Below, one piece after another: positions 1 to 10,513 of a stretch of 64,000 bases of DNA. Position 1 is the stretch's first letter. Each line of letters opens with the position of its first letter. The position numbers and the translations under genes are program-made. The notes below the pieces were generated by a model. That model did no database searches, was not told where the DNA came from, and was given only the letters and a program-made list of their open reading frames with translations. This DNA is from Endothia cerciana (taxonomy: Eukaryota > Ascomycota > Sordariomycetes > Diaporthales > Cryphonectriaceae): positions 558,001-622,000 of the forward strand of contig JALRMH010000004.1 in NCBI GenBank assembly GCA_026119935.1. The letters are read 5' to 3'.

Positions 1-3000
1 CGGCATCCTTCCGTTCTGCCGCTTCTAGCGCCAGTTCTACCTGCGCAATGGCATCCAGAACCCGGGCCTGGCCATAATTCGTTTCCCCCGATCCGCGGTG
101 GCATAGCCAGCTGGGGTTCGCCTTTTCAAGAGTGCGTTCGTAGAGGGACAGGACGGTATCAGCTTCGCTACCACGCGAGAGTGCTGCTTCGGCTAGGCGC
201 TCATACCAGAGGGAGTCGAGGTCCGCGTCCGCCAGTCCATGCCAGTCCCGGCACCAGGCGCTCACATGATCCCAATCAACCTCGCTGGTGTCGCTGACAG
301 GGAAGCTGGATGAGCTTGCATCGTCGGCTTCGGCGTCGAAGCCTGGTCGAGATAGTCCGTTGTCCTGTCCCCAGCGAAGTATCAGCGCGGTCCTACAGCA
401 CGGTTGTTCCTGATTGGGTTGTGGCCCAGAATGAGTGGCCCAGAGAGGTAAGTCACGACAAGACTCACCGCAAGGATAAAATTCTCAACCCAATTGAAAG
501 CCAATTGCCGAGTCCCTCAGCCAAGTTTGCATATCCTGCATATCCTCTACCGTCCACAATGTCTGCTCAAAGGTTGCCCTATGGCGCCTGAGCGCCTCTG
601 ATCTTCAAACAGCTTGTACAAATTGCATCCCATCTCGAGCTGTTCAACCGGTTTCAGAGAACCTCTGCCCTCGTCCTCGAGCTGGCGGAGGGCGCGTAAA
701 TAGTCCGGCAGCCAGCAGACGAGATAATTCCCAATCTCCTTGGTCTCGTCCTTGGGGCCCTCACTAAGGAAGTCGAACGCCCGCGTCACGATGGTATGAT
801 GCGCCTCGAAGTCGTCCACAGCAATAGCGGCCAGGCTGCTATGAGTGTTGGACGCGGCGTCGAACTCAAAGTTGAACTTGCCCCGGATCGTCTTTTGCGC
901 AAGGTCCCAGAAGAAGTGCCCACAGAGCTCCTGGTCCACATTGTTGATGGTGATAGTCATGCTGATGTTGGTTTGCTCTTCGGAGTGAGACAGCTTGCTG
1001 GAGTTGTCTCTTTCGTTCCGGAGGATGTCGATGATGTCGGATAGCTTATAGACGTAGTTGCCCTCAATCCTGAGAACGGCTGAGTACTTGTTCTTGATGA
1101 TGTCCTGCAGGGGCGAAAGGGACTCTGTGCCTGAATACAGGTACTTTGTGCTGATGGTTAGCCTGCGGGATAGGTCGGCCCGGCCTCTAAAGAGCAGGAC
1201 TCACCATGGCAGCCTCCAGCTTACTCAAGCTCATGTATTCGCAGCCAAAGACCACCCATTTTAGAAGCTCATTGAGCTCACTGATCTCTTTTAGGGTCAA
1301 CGACCGCTGCAGGCTCTTAATGGCCACCTCGTGGCTGCTCAGCCGTTGGTCCAGTATGCGGTCTAGCTCCTCGACCGTCGTGCGCGTGCTCAGCAGGCGA
1401 AGAACGTCGTCCAGGTCAAACTGCAGTTAGGAATAACTCCCCCCTGACTTCTGCGGCAGCTTCTCGACGATCTTGCCCAATGCTCTCTGCTGGACCGACT
1501 CGGGCTTCGTATGCTGCAACATGCCTTCCCCGCTCAGCTTCTCCTTGATATAAATCTGCATATCGGCTCATTATACTTCTCCATATTGATCCGCAGTGGG
1601 CTCCCGACAGCCGGGACCTTGCCAAGCGTATCGTCTGTCCCGCTCGCCAGCACGCGCACATTTCTCGCCGAGTTCTCGGCCAGCTTTGGGCTGAAGATAA
1701 ACTCGAGAAATTCCTCGGCCTGCTTGTTGGGCAGGTTCTCGAGCCCGTCAAAAACAAGGTAGTACGTGGCGCCCGACCCGGACGTCCCTATTTTCAGCTC
1801 CGCCCACAGGCTCTCTAAGCTCGCCGAGCTGCGGAGCACGGTGGTGCCCGCGCCGCATGCCTTGCCCAGCACTTTCCGCACCGTGGCGTCGACTCTCGCG
1901 ATCTGGAAGGCCATGTACTTCAGGGCCGATCGCACGGGGCTCTTCTCGTCGTCAGATTTCTTGATGCTGGCGAGGAAGAAGTAGTGCGCCACGTATGTGC
2001 GCTCGTTTCGCTCCTCGAGGCGCTTGGTGATGAGAGCGCTGGCCGAGGTCTTGCCTGGGGAGGAGTGCCCCGACAAGAGAAGCACGTGAGAGGTATTCTT
2101 TCCCTTGGGTGCCGTCCAGTTGGTGTATGCGTCATGCGTCCATATCCATTCCCCTGTGCCGTCGAAGCACTTCGCAGAGATGTCTGTGCAAGTCTGTGTG
2201 GTCCTAGTGTCGAGACACACCGTCGACGCCACGCCGAGGGCGTCACGAATCTTACTGAGTGCCTTCTCGCGGTCGGCGTCGTCTCTGAGAGACTGTACCC
2301 CTTTCTGCGTCTCCTCGGCTGTCTTGCCGAAGACGATGGACCTTTCGAGCAGCACCGTAATATCCTGCTGCTTCCTGACCACAATGTCAAGCGTGATGGT
2401 CCCCTCGACATCGCGCTGCTACTGCAGGGCCCGCTTGAACTCGGTCATCTCCTTGGCCAGGTCCGAGTCGTCATCGAAGATGGACTTCAGGTGTCATCTG
2501 AAGCGTTCTAGCTTGCTGCCCTGGCGGTAATTGACGACGTGAGCGCACACTCTGACGAAGCTGACCATGACCGCATGTACTTGCTTGGCGAGCTCGGGAT
2601 CGACAACCTCCATCGATTCGTAGATATGAAATTGCGAAAGCGCCGAGGATACTTCATCAAAGACCTGGCTGATGGCTTCGCTATAGCCCTTGACGGCTTC
2701 GGGAATGTCGAACACGAAGCACAGAGCGGAACAGGTGATATTGGCCGCCGCCTGAGGCATAGGAATCTGAACTCATCAGCGCGTACCCGGCCACGAACAG
2801 GATGTGAGGCAACATACGAACGCAGAAGCCTGAGAAGCGGCACCAACGAGCAACTTTAGGTATTTGAGCGACTTGAGTCCCACACTCTTCGCCTTATCCC
2901 ACCCATCCTTCTGCTCTGCACTTGTGTCGTATGAGGCCCTGCTGGAGCTCTCGATCGTCCTCCTCAAATCGTCGAATGACTTCACGTCGCCCTTCTGAAG

Positions 3001-3165
3001 CGACTTGTGGCATATAGCCTCGAACGCCTTGGCCGCCTCGGCCCACATCTCCTTCATGACCATTTCCCCCTCGGCCGGCTTCTTTCCCGACGCGTCCGAC
3101 GACTGCTGGGAGCTCACCGTGTCTCGGCCAGACTGGGAGGGGATGCAACTCCGGTTGACAAGCAC
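1..3165 (-). pseudogene. NLR-like STAND NTPase pseudogene (Goodbye-NACHT-TPR), runs off left edge
   Basis: Fungal STAND proteins of this layout are intracellular sensors related to heterokaryon-incompatibility NLRs. The N-terminus (about 3165-2500) is helical and resembles the 'Goodbye/STAND N-terminal' domain. A 51-nt intron is supported at 2767-2817 (GTATGT...TTCAG). The NTPase part has a P-loop LLLSGHSSPGKT (about 2070) and a Walker B-like YYLVFDGLEN (about 1745). Downstream is the usual winged-helix-like region (LQFDLDDVLRLL, 1430-1390), and positions 300-1 encode TPR-like helices such as LWYERLAEAAL, still open at the window edge. It is broken: in-frame TGA at 2494-2496, TAG at 2419-2421 and TAA at 1427-1429, and one-base frameshifts near 1565 and 600. 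Each stop can come from a C:G>T:A change (W>TGA, CAG>TAG, CAA>TAA). The start is uncertain; 3165 is not an ATG-defined start. Family assignment is firm, inactivation is fairly firm, and RIP as the cause is inference. Confidence 0.75.
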
Positions 3166-3801
3166 CAGCGTGCTGAGCAGGATTGTTGGGCTAACCTCAA
3201 GACGTGAGTTGATGTGATGGTGGCCACAAAGGAAGCGAGGCTCTCCCAGAAAATATGTCTCCTGCCACCCTCAGCCGCTAGAGAGATATAGCAAGCGTAA
3301 TGCAGTAGGATATTGTACTCCCACGTAGTGGCACGAGGCTACCAGTCACAGGCTCTCCGCAGCGATATCGTCACGAAGGGGGTATCTTGACTGCGGCTGA
3401 ATCCTTCACGTGTGGCGCCAGCAGCCAGACAAGGGTCCCTCAAGAGCTGTGAGTTATCTCGGTGCCTTGCTGCCACCCACCACCACCACTTTGGCCCAGC
3501 ATTGTCAGTGGAGATGCTGTATGTATATGGGGGTGTCCTATAGTGTGTCGACTTGTTGCATCCGGCCGGGCATCATGTCAGCATGTCAGCCGCACCGTCC
3601 CACTGCGCATTTCGAAGAACTCAGCGTTGCATGGGACCACTTGTATTGTCGCCCCTGCAGCTGGCTCCGGAAGCGCAAATCGACTGCCAGACTTCTCGTG
3701 TGTGATCTCCCCATGATGGATCTCGAGGAGCTGGATCCTCAGGCCAAACGTCGTCGACCCGGTAATGCCTCGCGCCGAGCTGCGTCGAGAGTCCTCAATA
3801 G
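3166..3801. other. Intergenic, upstream of the STAND pseudogene
   Basis: No coding region is supported. Short open frames here lack family motifs and splice context. The promoter of the minus-strand STAND gene would lie at the left end. Confidence 0.5.
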
Positions 3802-4050
3802 AACTATTCGAAACTGGGAGATTTCAGCTTCGCCTTCCGGGACAAGGCCAACACTCAGCTGTTCCTCATCCAGCGCATGATCGCGATCGCGACCGAGAAC
3901 GCCCATCGACGTCGCTCGGGCTTGATCTGCAAGCCATATAACGATAGGCATCTGGTCGTTCTTCTCCGTATGAGGGACGACGGGGCGGTTGAACAGAACA
4001 GACCTGAGCTCCGTCTCTCCTCTTGCAGTGATACAGGCGGGGTCATTTGA
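3802..4050 (+). other. Orphan coding-like fragment of 82 codons
   Basis: The frame immediately after a TAG at 3799-3801 stays open to a TGA at 4048-4050 and has protein-like composition. It opens with NYSKLGDFSFAFRDKA and continues through LFLIQRMIAIATENAH, a mixed hydrophobic/charged stretch unlike the low-complexity noise around it. No start codon or intron acceptor could be fixed, so it may be the last exon of a decayed gene. I do not recognise the family. It lies between the STAND pseudogene and PFA3, in a stretch with no other coding support. Confidence 0.3.
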
Positions 4051-4947
4051 CGCGGTACCAGTAGAAAGGCGCGACTACCAGCGTGCCAGGGTATGCGTTG
4101 CGGTTGGGCCCGAGACGTGGGAACGGGCGGGGGCGTCGATCTGAGGAGACATTGGGGGCGGCGTCTACAGTGCCCGGGCGTACTCCGTAAATGTACATAG
4201 TACTATAGTTTGTTACCATCGCACAACCCTGATATAACAGTGCAATAGTAACTATTAAAATACCCGAGTGCCCTGGTAGACATCACTTTGTAGACCCGAA
4301 GGATTAGAAGACCCAAGGATTTCCATTGCCGGAGACGGTATGACCAGCTGACAAGCTGCACAGTATCTAATAAATCATCTAGTCAGCCAAGAATGTATCC
4401 TTAATTCTATCCCGCTCTGTAGATTACATCGCTTCAATTCGTCCTATTTCCTGGGTGGCCCGACTTCACAAGCGGTCCGCTGATCCCCAGGCCATCACAG
4501 CGTGTAATAGCAGGGCCTATAGCCTCCTGGGATTCGGAGCGAGTTGCGGCTGTGGATATCTCTTCCCGCGGCATCATTGCCAATGGTGTGTTGTATCTAC
4601 TTAGGTATGCTCTTTTGACCTGGATGAACAAGTCCCAAGCCATCGCGGGCGGGCGGCTGATCGATGGCACCGCCTCGAACATGGGATCTCGACTCCTTCC
4701 GGCACTCACTTCTTTGGAATGCTGTCGATAGCTTGGAGGGTTGACCTTGGCCAGACGAGCTCAGGTTTCAGTCATCATCATTGTTCACAGAGGACGGGTA
4801 CATCGTGATTGCGCTTGATTTCCGTGGCGGAGGGAGTAGCTTACAGTAATTACATGATCCCCCGCCTTGGGGTGTTAAAAATTACAGCCTCAGGCCCAGG
4901 CCGTGGGAAGACCACTAAGGCGTACCTAAAACCCCGTCACAGGGGCA

Positions 4948-4979
4948 CCACATACTATACTACTACTGTACTACTACTG

Positions 4980-5020
<41 letters not shown>

Positions 5021-5023
5021 TAG
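4948..5023. repeat. TAC triplet microsatellite
   Basis: An imperfect run of ACT/TAC triplets, interrupted twice by TGT near its left end and then uninterrupted to about 5023. No coding frame around it is supported. Confidence 0.9.
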
Positions 5024-5388
5024 ATAGCCCAGCACTAGCGGCTGTACGCCAATTTCCAAGCAGGTGGGTGATTCGCCGAGCCGGAAATTCCGGATGCAAG
5101 CCACAGCAGGACCCTTGGAAGTGCTTCCATTTTTAGCCCCACCCGCGGGACACGGAGAGGCTACGTTCTATGGCGGTACCCAGTAATGGCGGGAATAAGG
5201 CTGGGACCCCCTGAGAATCGACCGCATGTGAGCCTTCAGGGCGCCTTCGCTCCGGCTGCAGTGGCAGGTACCTCGATTTCACCAGCACACATGCCCAAGA
5301 CGGAGGTACCTGGATCCATCCGAAATAATACAACATAGTAGGCTCAGCCTCACCGACGACACCTCGCCAGTCCTCACAGAGCTTCACC

Positions 5389-5424
5389 ATCACCACCACA
5401 CCACCACCACCACCACCACCACCA
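5389..5424. repeat. CAC/ACC triplet microsatellite upstream of PFA3
   Basis: A run of CAC triplets about 160 nt before the palmitoyltransferase start codon, hence probably in its promoter or 5' leader. Confidence 0.85.
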
Positions 5425-5587
5425 CCCGCCCACACGTCGAACCTGCCGTGTTCTCCGTATACCGCTCCGGTCCTCGCCCTAGCTGACATGCACGCCCACT
5501 CGCTCCTGGCTTGATGTGATGCCCTTTGCTTCCAGCTCCTCTCCTACACCGATGGACAGGCGTCGCTCCTTCGATACACCTTCTGTT

Positions 5588-7454
5588 ATGGCTCGCTGGG
5601 CAAGGCGGATCGAGAGGTGTTGCTGCCGGTGCGCCACCTATTTCCCCCTGCTTTTTGTCTATGGCTTGACCACCTGGGGGGTCCTGGTGGTCTGCAGCAT
5701 AGGATATAATGCGCAGAAGTCCGGCTGGATAGGTACGTCTAGCATCATTCACCGCAACCACCCTATCCGGCGCAGTCCCGGGCGCTCGTTCCTGTCCCCT
5801 TCCCCTCCCCCCCCCCCGCCTCCGATTACCCTCGAGGGAGCTCGAGGCCCCGGTCTGACCTGCAGAATCCACCACCACAGGGACGTCATCCTCCCTCATA
5901 GCCATCCTCCTCTACGCCCTCCTCAACTGGTCCTATACCACCGCCGTCTTCACCCCGCCGGGGAGCACCACCAACGACAGCGGATATAGCACCCTCCCGA
6001 CCCAAGAGGCCCCCCGGCCAACCACCACCCTGACCGTCAAGTCCAACGGCGAGATGCGCTTCTGCAAGAAGTGCCAGGCCCGCAAGCCCGACCGTGCCCA
6101 CCACTGCTCGACGTGCCGGAGGTGCGTGCTCAAGATGGACCACCACTGCCCCTGGTTCGCCACGTGTATCGGCCTGCGCAACCACAAGGCCTTCCTGCTG
6201 TTCCTGATCTACACGTCGCTGTTTAGCCTGTGGGGCTGTGCCATCGCCGCATCGTGGCTGTGGGCCGAGATCGAGGCCGACACGACGTACGTCGAGAGCC
6301 TCATGCCCGTCAACTACATCGTGCTGGCTGTCATCGGCGGCATCATCGCGCTCGTCGTCGGGGCCTTCACGACGTGGCATATTGCCCTTGCCGCGAGGGG
6401 CCAGACCACCATCGAGTGCCTGGAGAAGACGAGATACCTGTCGCCGCTGAGGAAGACGATGCAGAACACATACAGGGCGCAGCACACAGATGGACGGGGC
6501 GTCCCGCTGCCGAGGTACGGCCAGCAGCTGCTGGATATGCATCAGGACATCCTGCCGGGCGTCACGCGCCCGGAGGAGGGCGAGGAGCTGCGCACCCTCG
6601 CGCCGGACGGACGGGACGAGGAGAACCCGACGTTGGTGAGCGGGATGCCGCGGCATAGGTCCTACGAAGAGATGGAGCGCACCCGCGCGCGCAAGCGCTA
6701 CGAGGAGTACCTGGACGAGCAGGACAGCGGCAAGCTGCCGAACGCCTTCGACCTGGGCTGGAAGCGCAACCTGCTGCACCTCTTCGGGCCGAACCCCTAC
6801 CTGTGGGCCTTCCCGATCTGTAACACGACGGGCGACGGCTGGAACTGGGAGCCCTCGCCGAAGTGGCTCGAGGCGCGGGATAGGGTCATGCGCGAGCGCG
6901 ACGAGCAGAGGGCCCGCGAGCGGGCCGCCGGGTGGGGTCCGCCCGACGACAACGGCGGGAACGACGCCGTCGTGACCTGGAACCCGCCGCTCGCGGGCGC
7001 CGGGCGGCATTACACGGAGCCCCCGCGCAAGGCGCCGAGTAAGGCCGACAAGGTGTTAGGGCGGGACCCCAACCTGTACGCGGACGACCCGCTGATGGGG
7101 GGCAACGACCGGGCGCAGCTGAGCCCGGCGCGCGTGAAGCGGGGCAAGGCGCAGGATATCTATGGGGACAACGAGAGCCTGTTCGACACGGACGCCAGCG
7201 AGCTGGAGGACGAGGACGAGCAGGAGGATCAGGCGCATGACCGGCAGAAGGAGAACAGGAGGCAGCCAGGGCCCATGAACCCGAGGTCAGGCGCCCAGGC
7301 AAACCCGTTCAGTAACGCTGGAGGAGCGGGCAGGCTAGGCGGCGGCGGCGGCGGCGTGAGCGGGCTGCTGCGGAAGGCTTCTACCAACTCTCTTGCTGCT
7401 GCTGCGGAGGCGAGGAGGAAACAGGGTGAGGAGGATGATGACGGTGTGGACTGA
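5588..7454 (+). CDS. pfa3: DHHC palmitoyltransferase, PFA3 type
   Basis: S-acyltransferase that palmitoylates membrane-associated proteins; yeast Pfa3 acts at the vacuole on Vac8. Two exons, 5588-5732 and 5881-7454, with a 148-nt intron (GTACGT...CACAG), giving 572 residues. The N-terminus RWARRIERCCCRC matches fungal Pfa3. TM1 and TM2 precede the cysteine-rich domain FCKKCQARKPDRAHHC...KMDHHCPW; the DHHC is at about residues 132-135. TM3 (FLIYTSLFSLWGCAIAASW) and TM4 follow, then the TTxE motif (QTTIE). The long hydrophilic C-tail ends in acidic and glycine-rich stretches, and its length fits filamentous-fungal Pfa3 rather than the shorter yeast protein. The ATG at 5588 was chosen because MARWARRIERCC aligns with the family start; in-frame ATGs at 5552 and 5519 are alternatives. 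The intron contains a C-rich tract near its 3' end. All catalytic residues are present, so it should be active. Confidence 0.93.
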
Positions 7455-8049
7455 GTGGTTACGTGGGGATACAAGACGGATTTCGCGCCTTGGGAAAAGA
7501 GGGAAAGATGTGAGGTACCATAATGCTGGGGTGCCTTGGGCTGGCTTTCTACTCTGGTTAGAATGCCTCTGGTTCTATTGATTTACTCTTTTGGGGGGAG
7601 GGGGGGGGGGAGGCGGAATGGTAGCCATGCCCGACATTGGGTTGTTCGTCAATCTTGCATGGCCTGGCGTTCGTTCTTGATGGATGGAAGGATGATGGCA
7701 TTGTATCACTGGACTAGCCCGCAGCGTATACCAGCGGAGAATGCCAATGGTTTCGTTCGAGACCCGAGGACGAACCAGCCGTAAATACTTGGGCATCTAG
7801 GCGCTCGCTCGGGAGCGGTTCACGCAGCAACGGGCCTTGGGCTGCTGCTTGACAGCTCGTGTGTACGAGACCCTACATCCGACCCCTCAAAGGGGGCAAG
7901 AGCGAGAATAAACTGCAACACCGGGTATTCAACTCTGTTCTTCTGAGCTCCACAAACAACAGTTCACCAGCTAGGAACAAACAGACGTGTGACCACGCAC
8001 ACAACCTTCTCACTTCTGGACCAGGAGCCCGGCGCCTCAGCGCCCGGAG
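7455..8049. other. Intergenic between PFA3 and the P450 pseudogene
   Basis: Holds the PFA3 3' region with an 11-nt G tract (7600-7610). The convergent P450 remnant ends near 8050, but its open frame drifts on to about 7873 without family similarity. Nothing else is supported. Confidence 0.6.
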
Positions 8050-8935
8050 GATCACGACACGCCACGTTTTCCCCCAGCTGCCCCCGGGCCGCGGTACAGG
8101 TTCAACCTCGATGTCTCTCGTCGGGCTGCTCCACGGCCTCGGCCCGTGAAGACCTGGCAGTCGCCGGTGTCACCTAGGGCATCCCTGCCGCAGGCCGGAT
8201 ATCGAGGCGGAGCAGCAGCAGCAGCAGGATCTCGCCCGTGGCGAGGTGGCGCCCCGGGCACAGGGTCGTCGTCCCGCCGCCGAACCCACGGACGGCGACG
8301 GGGCTGAGAAGCCGGCGGCGGTCCTGCTGTTTGAGGAAACGCCTGTGCCGGAACTCGTCGGCGGTCTCCCCCACCCCCCCACCCCCCAAGACGTCCGGAT
8401 TGCGATGCTGGGCCCGGGCCGACATCATCGCCAGACCGCCCTTCCTAAGCAGGTACCTGTCGTCCAGTATGTGATCCTCCGAGACGACGCGGACTGAGTT
8501 GGCCATGCCATGGTGGCGGAAGACCTCGTGGTAGGTGGAAAGCAGTATCGGGCACGAGCTGAGGACGAAGCTGAGGTCGATGATAGACTCGGGACCTCCG
8601 TCTTTACGGCTGCTGACTGCTTGGCTTACCTCGTCCCTGCGCTCCTCCAGGACAGCCGGGCCGCTGAAGATGCGGTATATCACCCAGAAAGCAGAGGGGA
8701 TAGTACTGGCGACGCTGTTGAAGACGGTGGCCAGTAGGAACCGTGGTATATCATCCCCAGGTAGTCCCTGGCCGATACAGTGCTCTGTAAACCTCTGGAT
8801 GCAGGCAGATCCCTGCCTGTAGCCGCCGTCGGCGTAGTATTTTTGCGAGGCTGTTGACGAGCCGCTCTCGGGCCTCTACGGCTGCCTTGACAGAAGATAT
8901 TCTGCGGCAGGACGTCCAGCATGATAAACATAAGC
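8050..8935 (-). pseudogene. Cytochrome P450 pseudogene (CYP7/8-like fungal family)
   Basis: Decayed heme monooxygenase. Reading leftward: LMFIMLDVLP, the helix region KAAVEARERL, then VFNSVASTIPSAFWVIY (I-helix region), the segment LSTYHEVFRHHG (K-helix region, where the ExxR motif is expected), RYLLRKGGLAMM, and the heme loop FGGGTTTLCPGRHLA, ending in EVEPVPRPGGSWGKTW. Disruptions: a frame change near 8895, another at the T run 8840-8844 (five where four would keep frame), an in-frame TAG at 8174-8176 where the family has Trp, and a shift near 8115. The heme loop also has one extra Thr, so Cys sits nine rather than eight positions into the FxxGxxxC loop. Most of the N-terminal half is missing; a hydrophobic stretch VVEVLFLAWAAG near 9060-9090 may be its membrane anchor. 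Family call is firm; subfamily is a guess. Confidence 0.82.
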
Positions 8936-10513
8936 GCCGGGTGGTGTATGCTGGCGCGAGGCCCGAAGGGTTAATTAGTCATTTCGACGAGGGTCGGACA
9001 TCACGCAACCGCAGGGGGGCCTGCGCGGTGGCACCCGCCGCCCAGGCGAGGAAGAGGACCTCGACGACAGATGAGGATATCGTGGTTACAGTATATGGGT
9101 ACACCCCGGTTCAGCCCCCGCAGGTATGTGTAGGCTGGAGCCTGCCCGCATAGCGAGTGTGGTCAGGGACCGGAGGAGATCAGGTGCGAGAAGGGGACAG
9201 ACAGGATGAGAGGGGGGCAGAGAGAAGCGAGAGACTTGATGATAATAACATCAGTGTACCATCGCCTACAAAGATGCCCCATACATATAGGGAAATCTCA
9301 GAGTCATCGTCGTGAGCCGCCGTGCCGAGCCCGGTGCTGCTTCAGCCCCCCCCCCCCCTTCCCAACAACCCGGCAGCGATCGTGAGGGTGGTTGGGACGC
9401 TGGAAGCCCGGGTATGGCCAGCCCTCCGGAATGCGGGCGGCGCCAAAGGCAGGTCGGCGGCGGCGTGGTAGACAAGGCCAATTGCCGGCCTAGGTACTTA
9501 TGGGGAGTTGTACGGGTTGGGGATACCCGGGTGAAGAGAGCTATATGGCCCAAGCGCGCTTTGCCATGGAGGCTCGTGGCACACTTGGGGTGCGTTGCGG
9601 CTTTCTCCCTCGTAGCTGTAGCTGCAGAGGACGATGTAGTTGATTGTTTACTCTCTGGGGGGGTTGTGGATGGGGTATGTCCGTCGGGAGGGGGAATGCT
9701 GATCATGTCGCCTTGGACGAGAGCTCATTCAGCGGGGGAGCCATCCCGTCCGTTTGACTATGCGAACAATGAGTCCTTCACCAACAAGGCACGAAGGAGG
9801 ACAGCGCAGGCTTAAGCTTTATAGAGTCCATGTGACTGACTATTATCGATTTCTCCTATCGTTAAAGGTCCCACCGATCGCCCGCCCAGAATTCAACCCG
9901 AGAGACAAACCAACCAAAGAAAGGAAAGGAAAAAAAAAAGAGGAAACAGAAACGTGCTATGCTTCGGGGGGGGGGGGGGTATAATCGTACAGGAGGACTA
10001 TGCTACCATGCTGGAATTGCAACAAGGTACGATCACCTTTAACGACCACGCCATCAGAACAAAAAACAGCGGAGGAAATCAGAAGAAACGGGCAGAGGCC
10101 GTGCCTGAAAGCCCGGCTGCACAAATACCAGGTGTGAGCAGACCGCGAATATGGGAAAGTGCAAGAACTTTTGTTTCCCGCCGAGTTGTCCCCCTTTTCG
10201 AAAACATGGCTTTGGCCTTTCCCCCCCACCCACCCAGGGCCGGAACGGCTCGGTGCTGCTTGTAGTTGACAGATATGGGGAAGTAAAAAGGTCGCAAAAG
10301 GCCCATGCGGCCTTACAGTCCAAAGCGGGTAGCTTTTTCGATCCTGCTCAAGGCCCAGGTCAAGCTTGTTCCGCAGCCTCGGACAGGACCTTGCGCAAAT
10401 CTGCGGGAGCACGGGAGTTGAGATACCCAGCAGGCGCGGTCAAACAAGTCCGAGGAGACAGAGACGTCCGTCGGCCGCGTCTGCTCTCCCTCCTCACCCA
10501 CAGCCAAACCTCC
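8936..10513. other. Intergenic with C and G homopolymer tracts
   Basis: Possibly the eroded P450 N-terminus around 9000-9100. Also a 13-nt C tract (9346-9358) and a 14-nt G tract (9966-9979). No intact gene is supported. Confidence 0.55.

Larger units (their letters stand above)
4051..5587. other. Intergenic, AT-richer stretch with two triplet repeats
   Basis: From about 4190 to 5030 the sequence is noticeably more AT-rich than elsewhere in the window. It holds a TAC repeat (about 4948-5023), and a CAC repeat (about 5389-5424) lies in the likely promoter or leader of the palmitoyltransferase gene. No gene is supported. Confidence 0.6.

Noticed and set aside
5886..7010. 374-codon minus-strand frame opposite PFA3
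   Set aside because: Antisense shadow; the + strand encodes an intact DHHC enzyme with all motifs.
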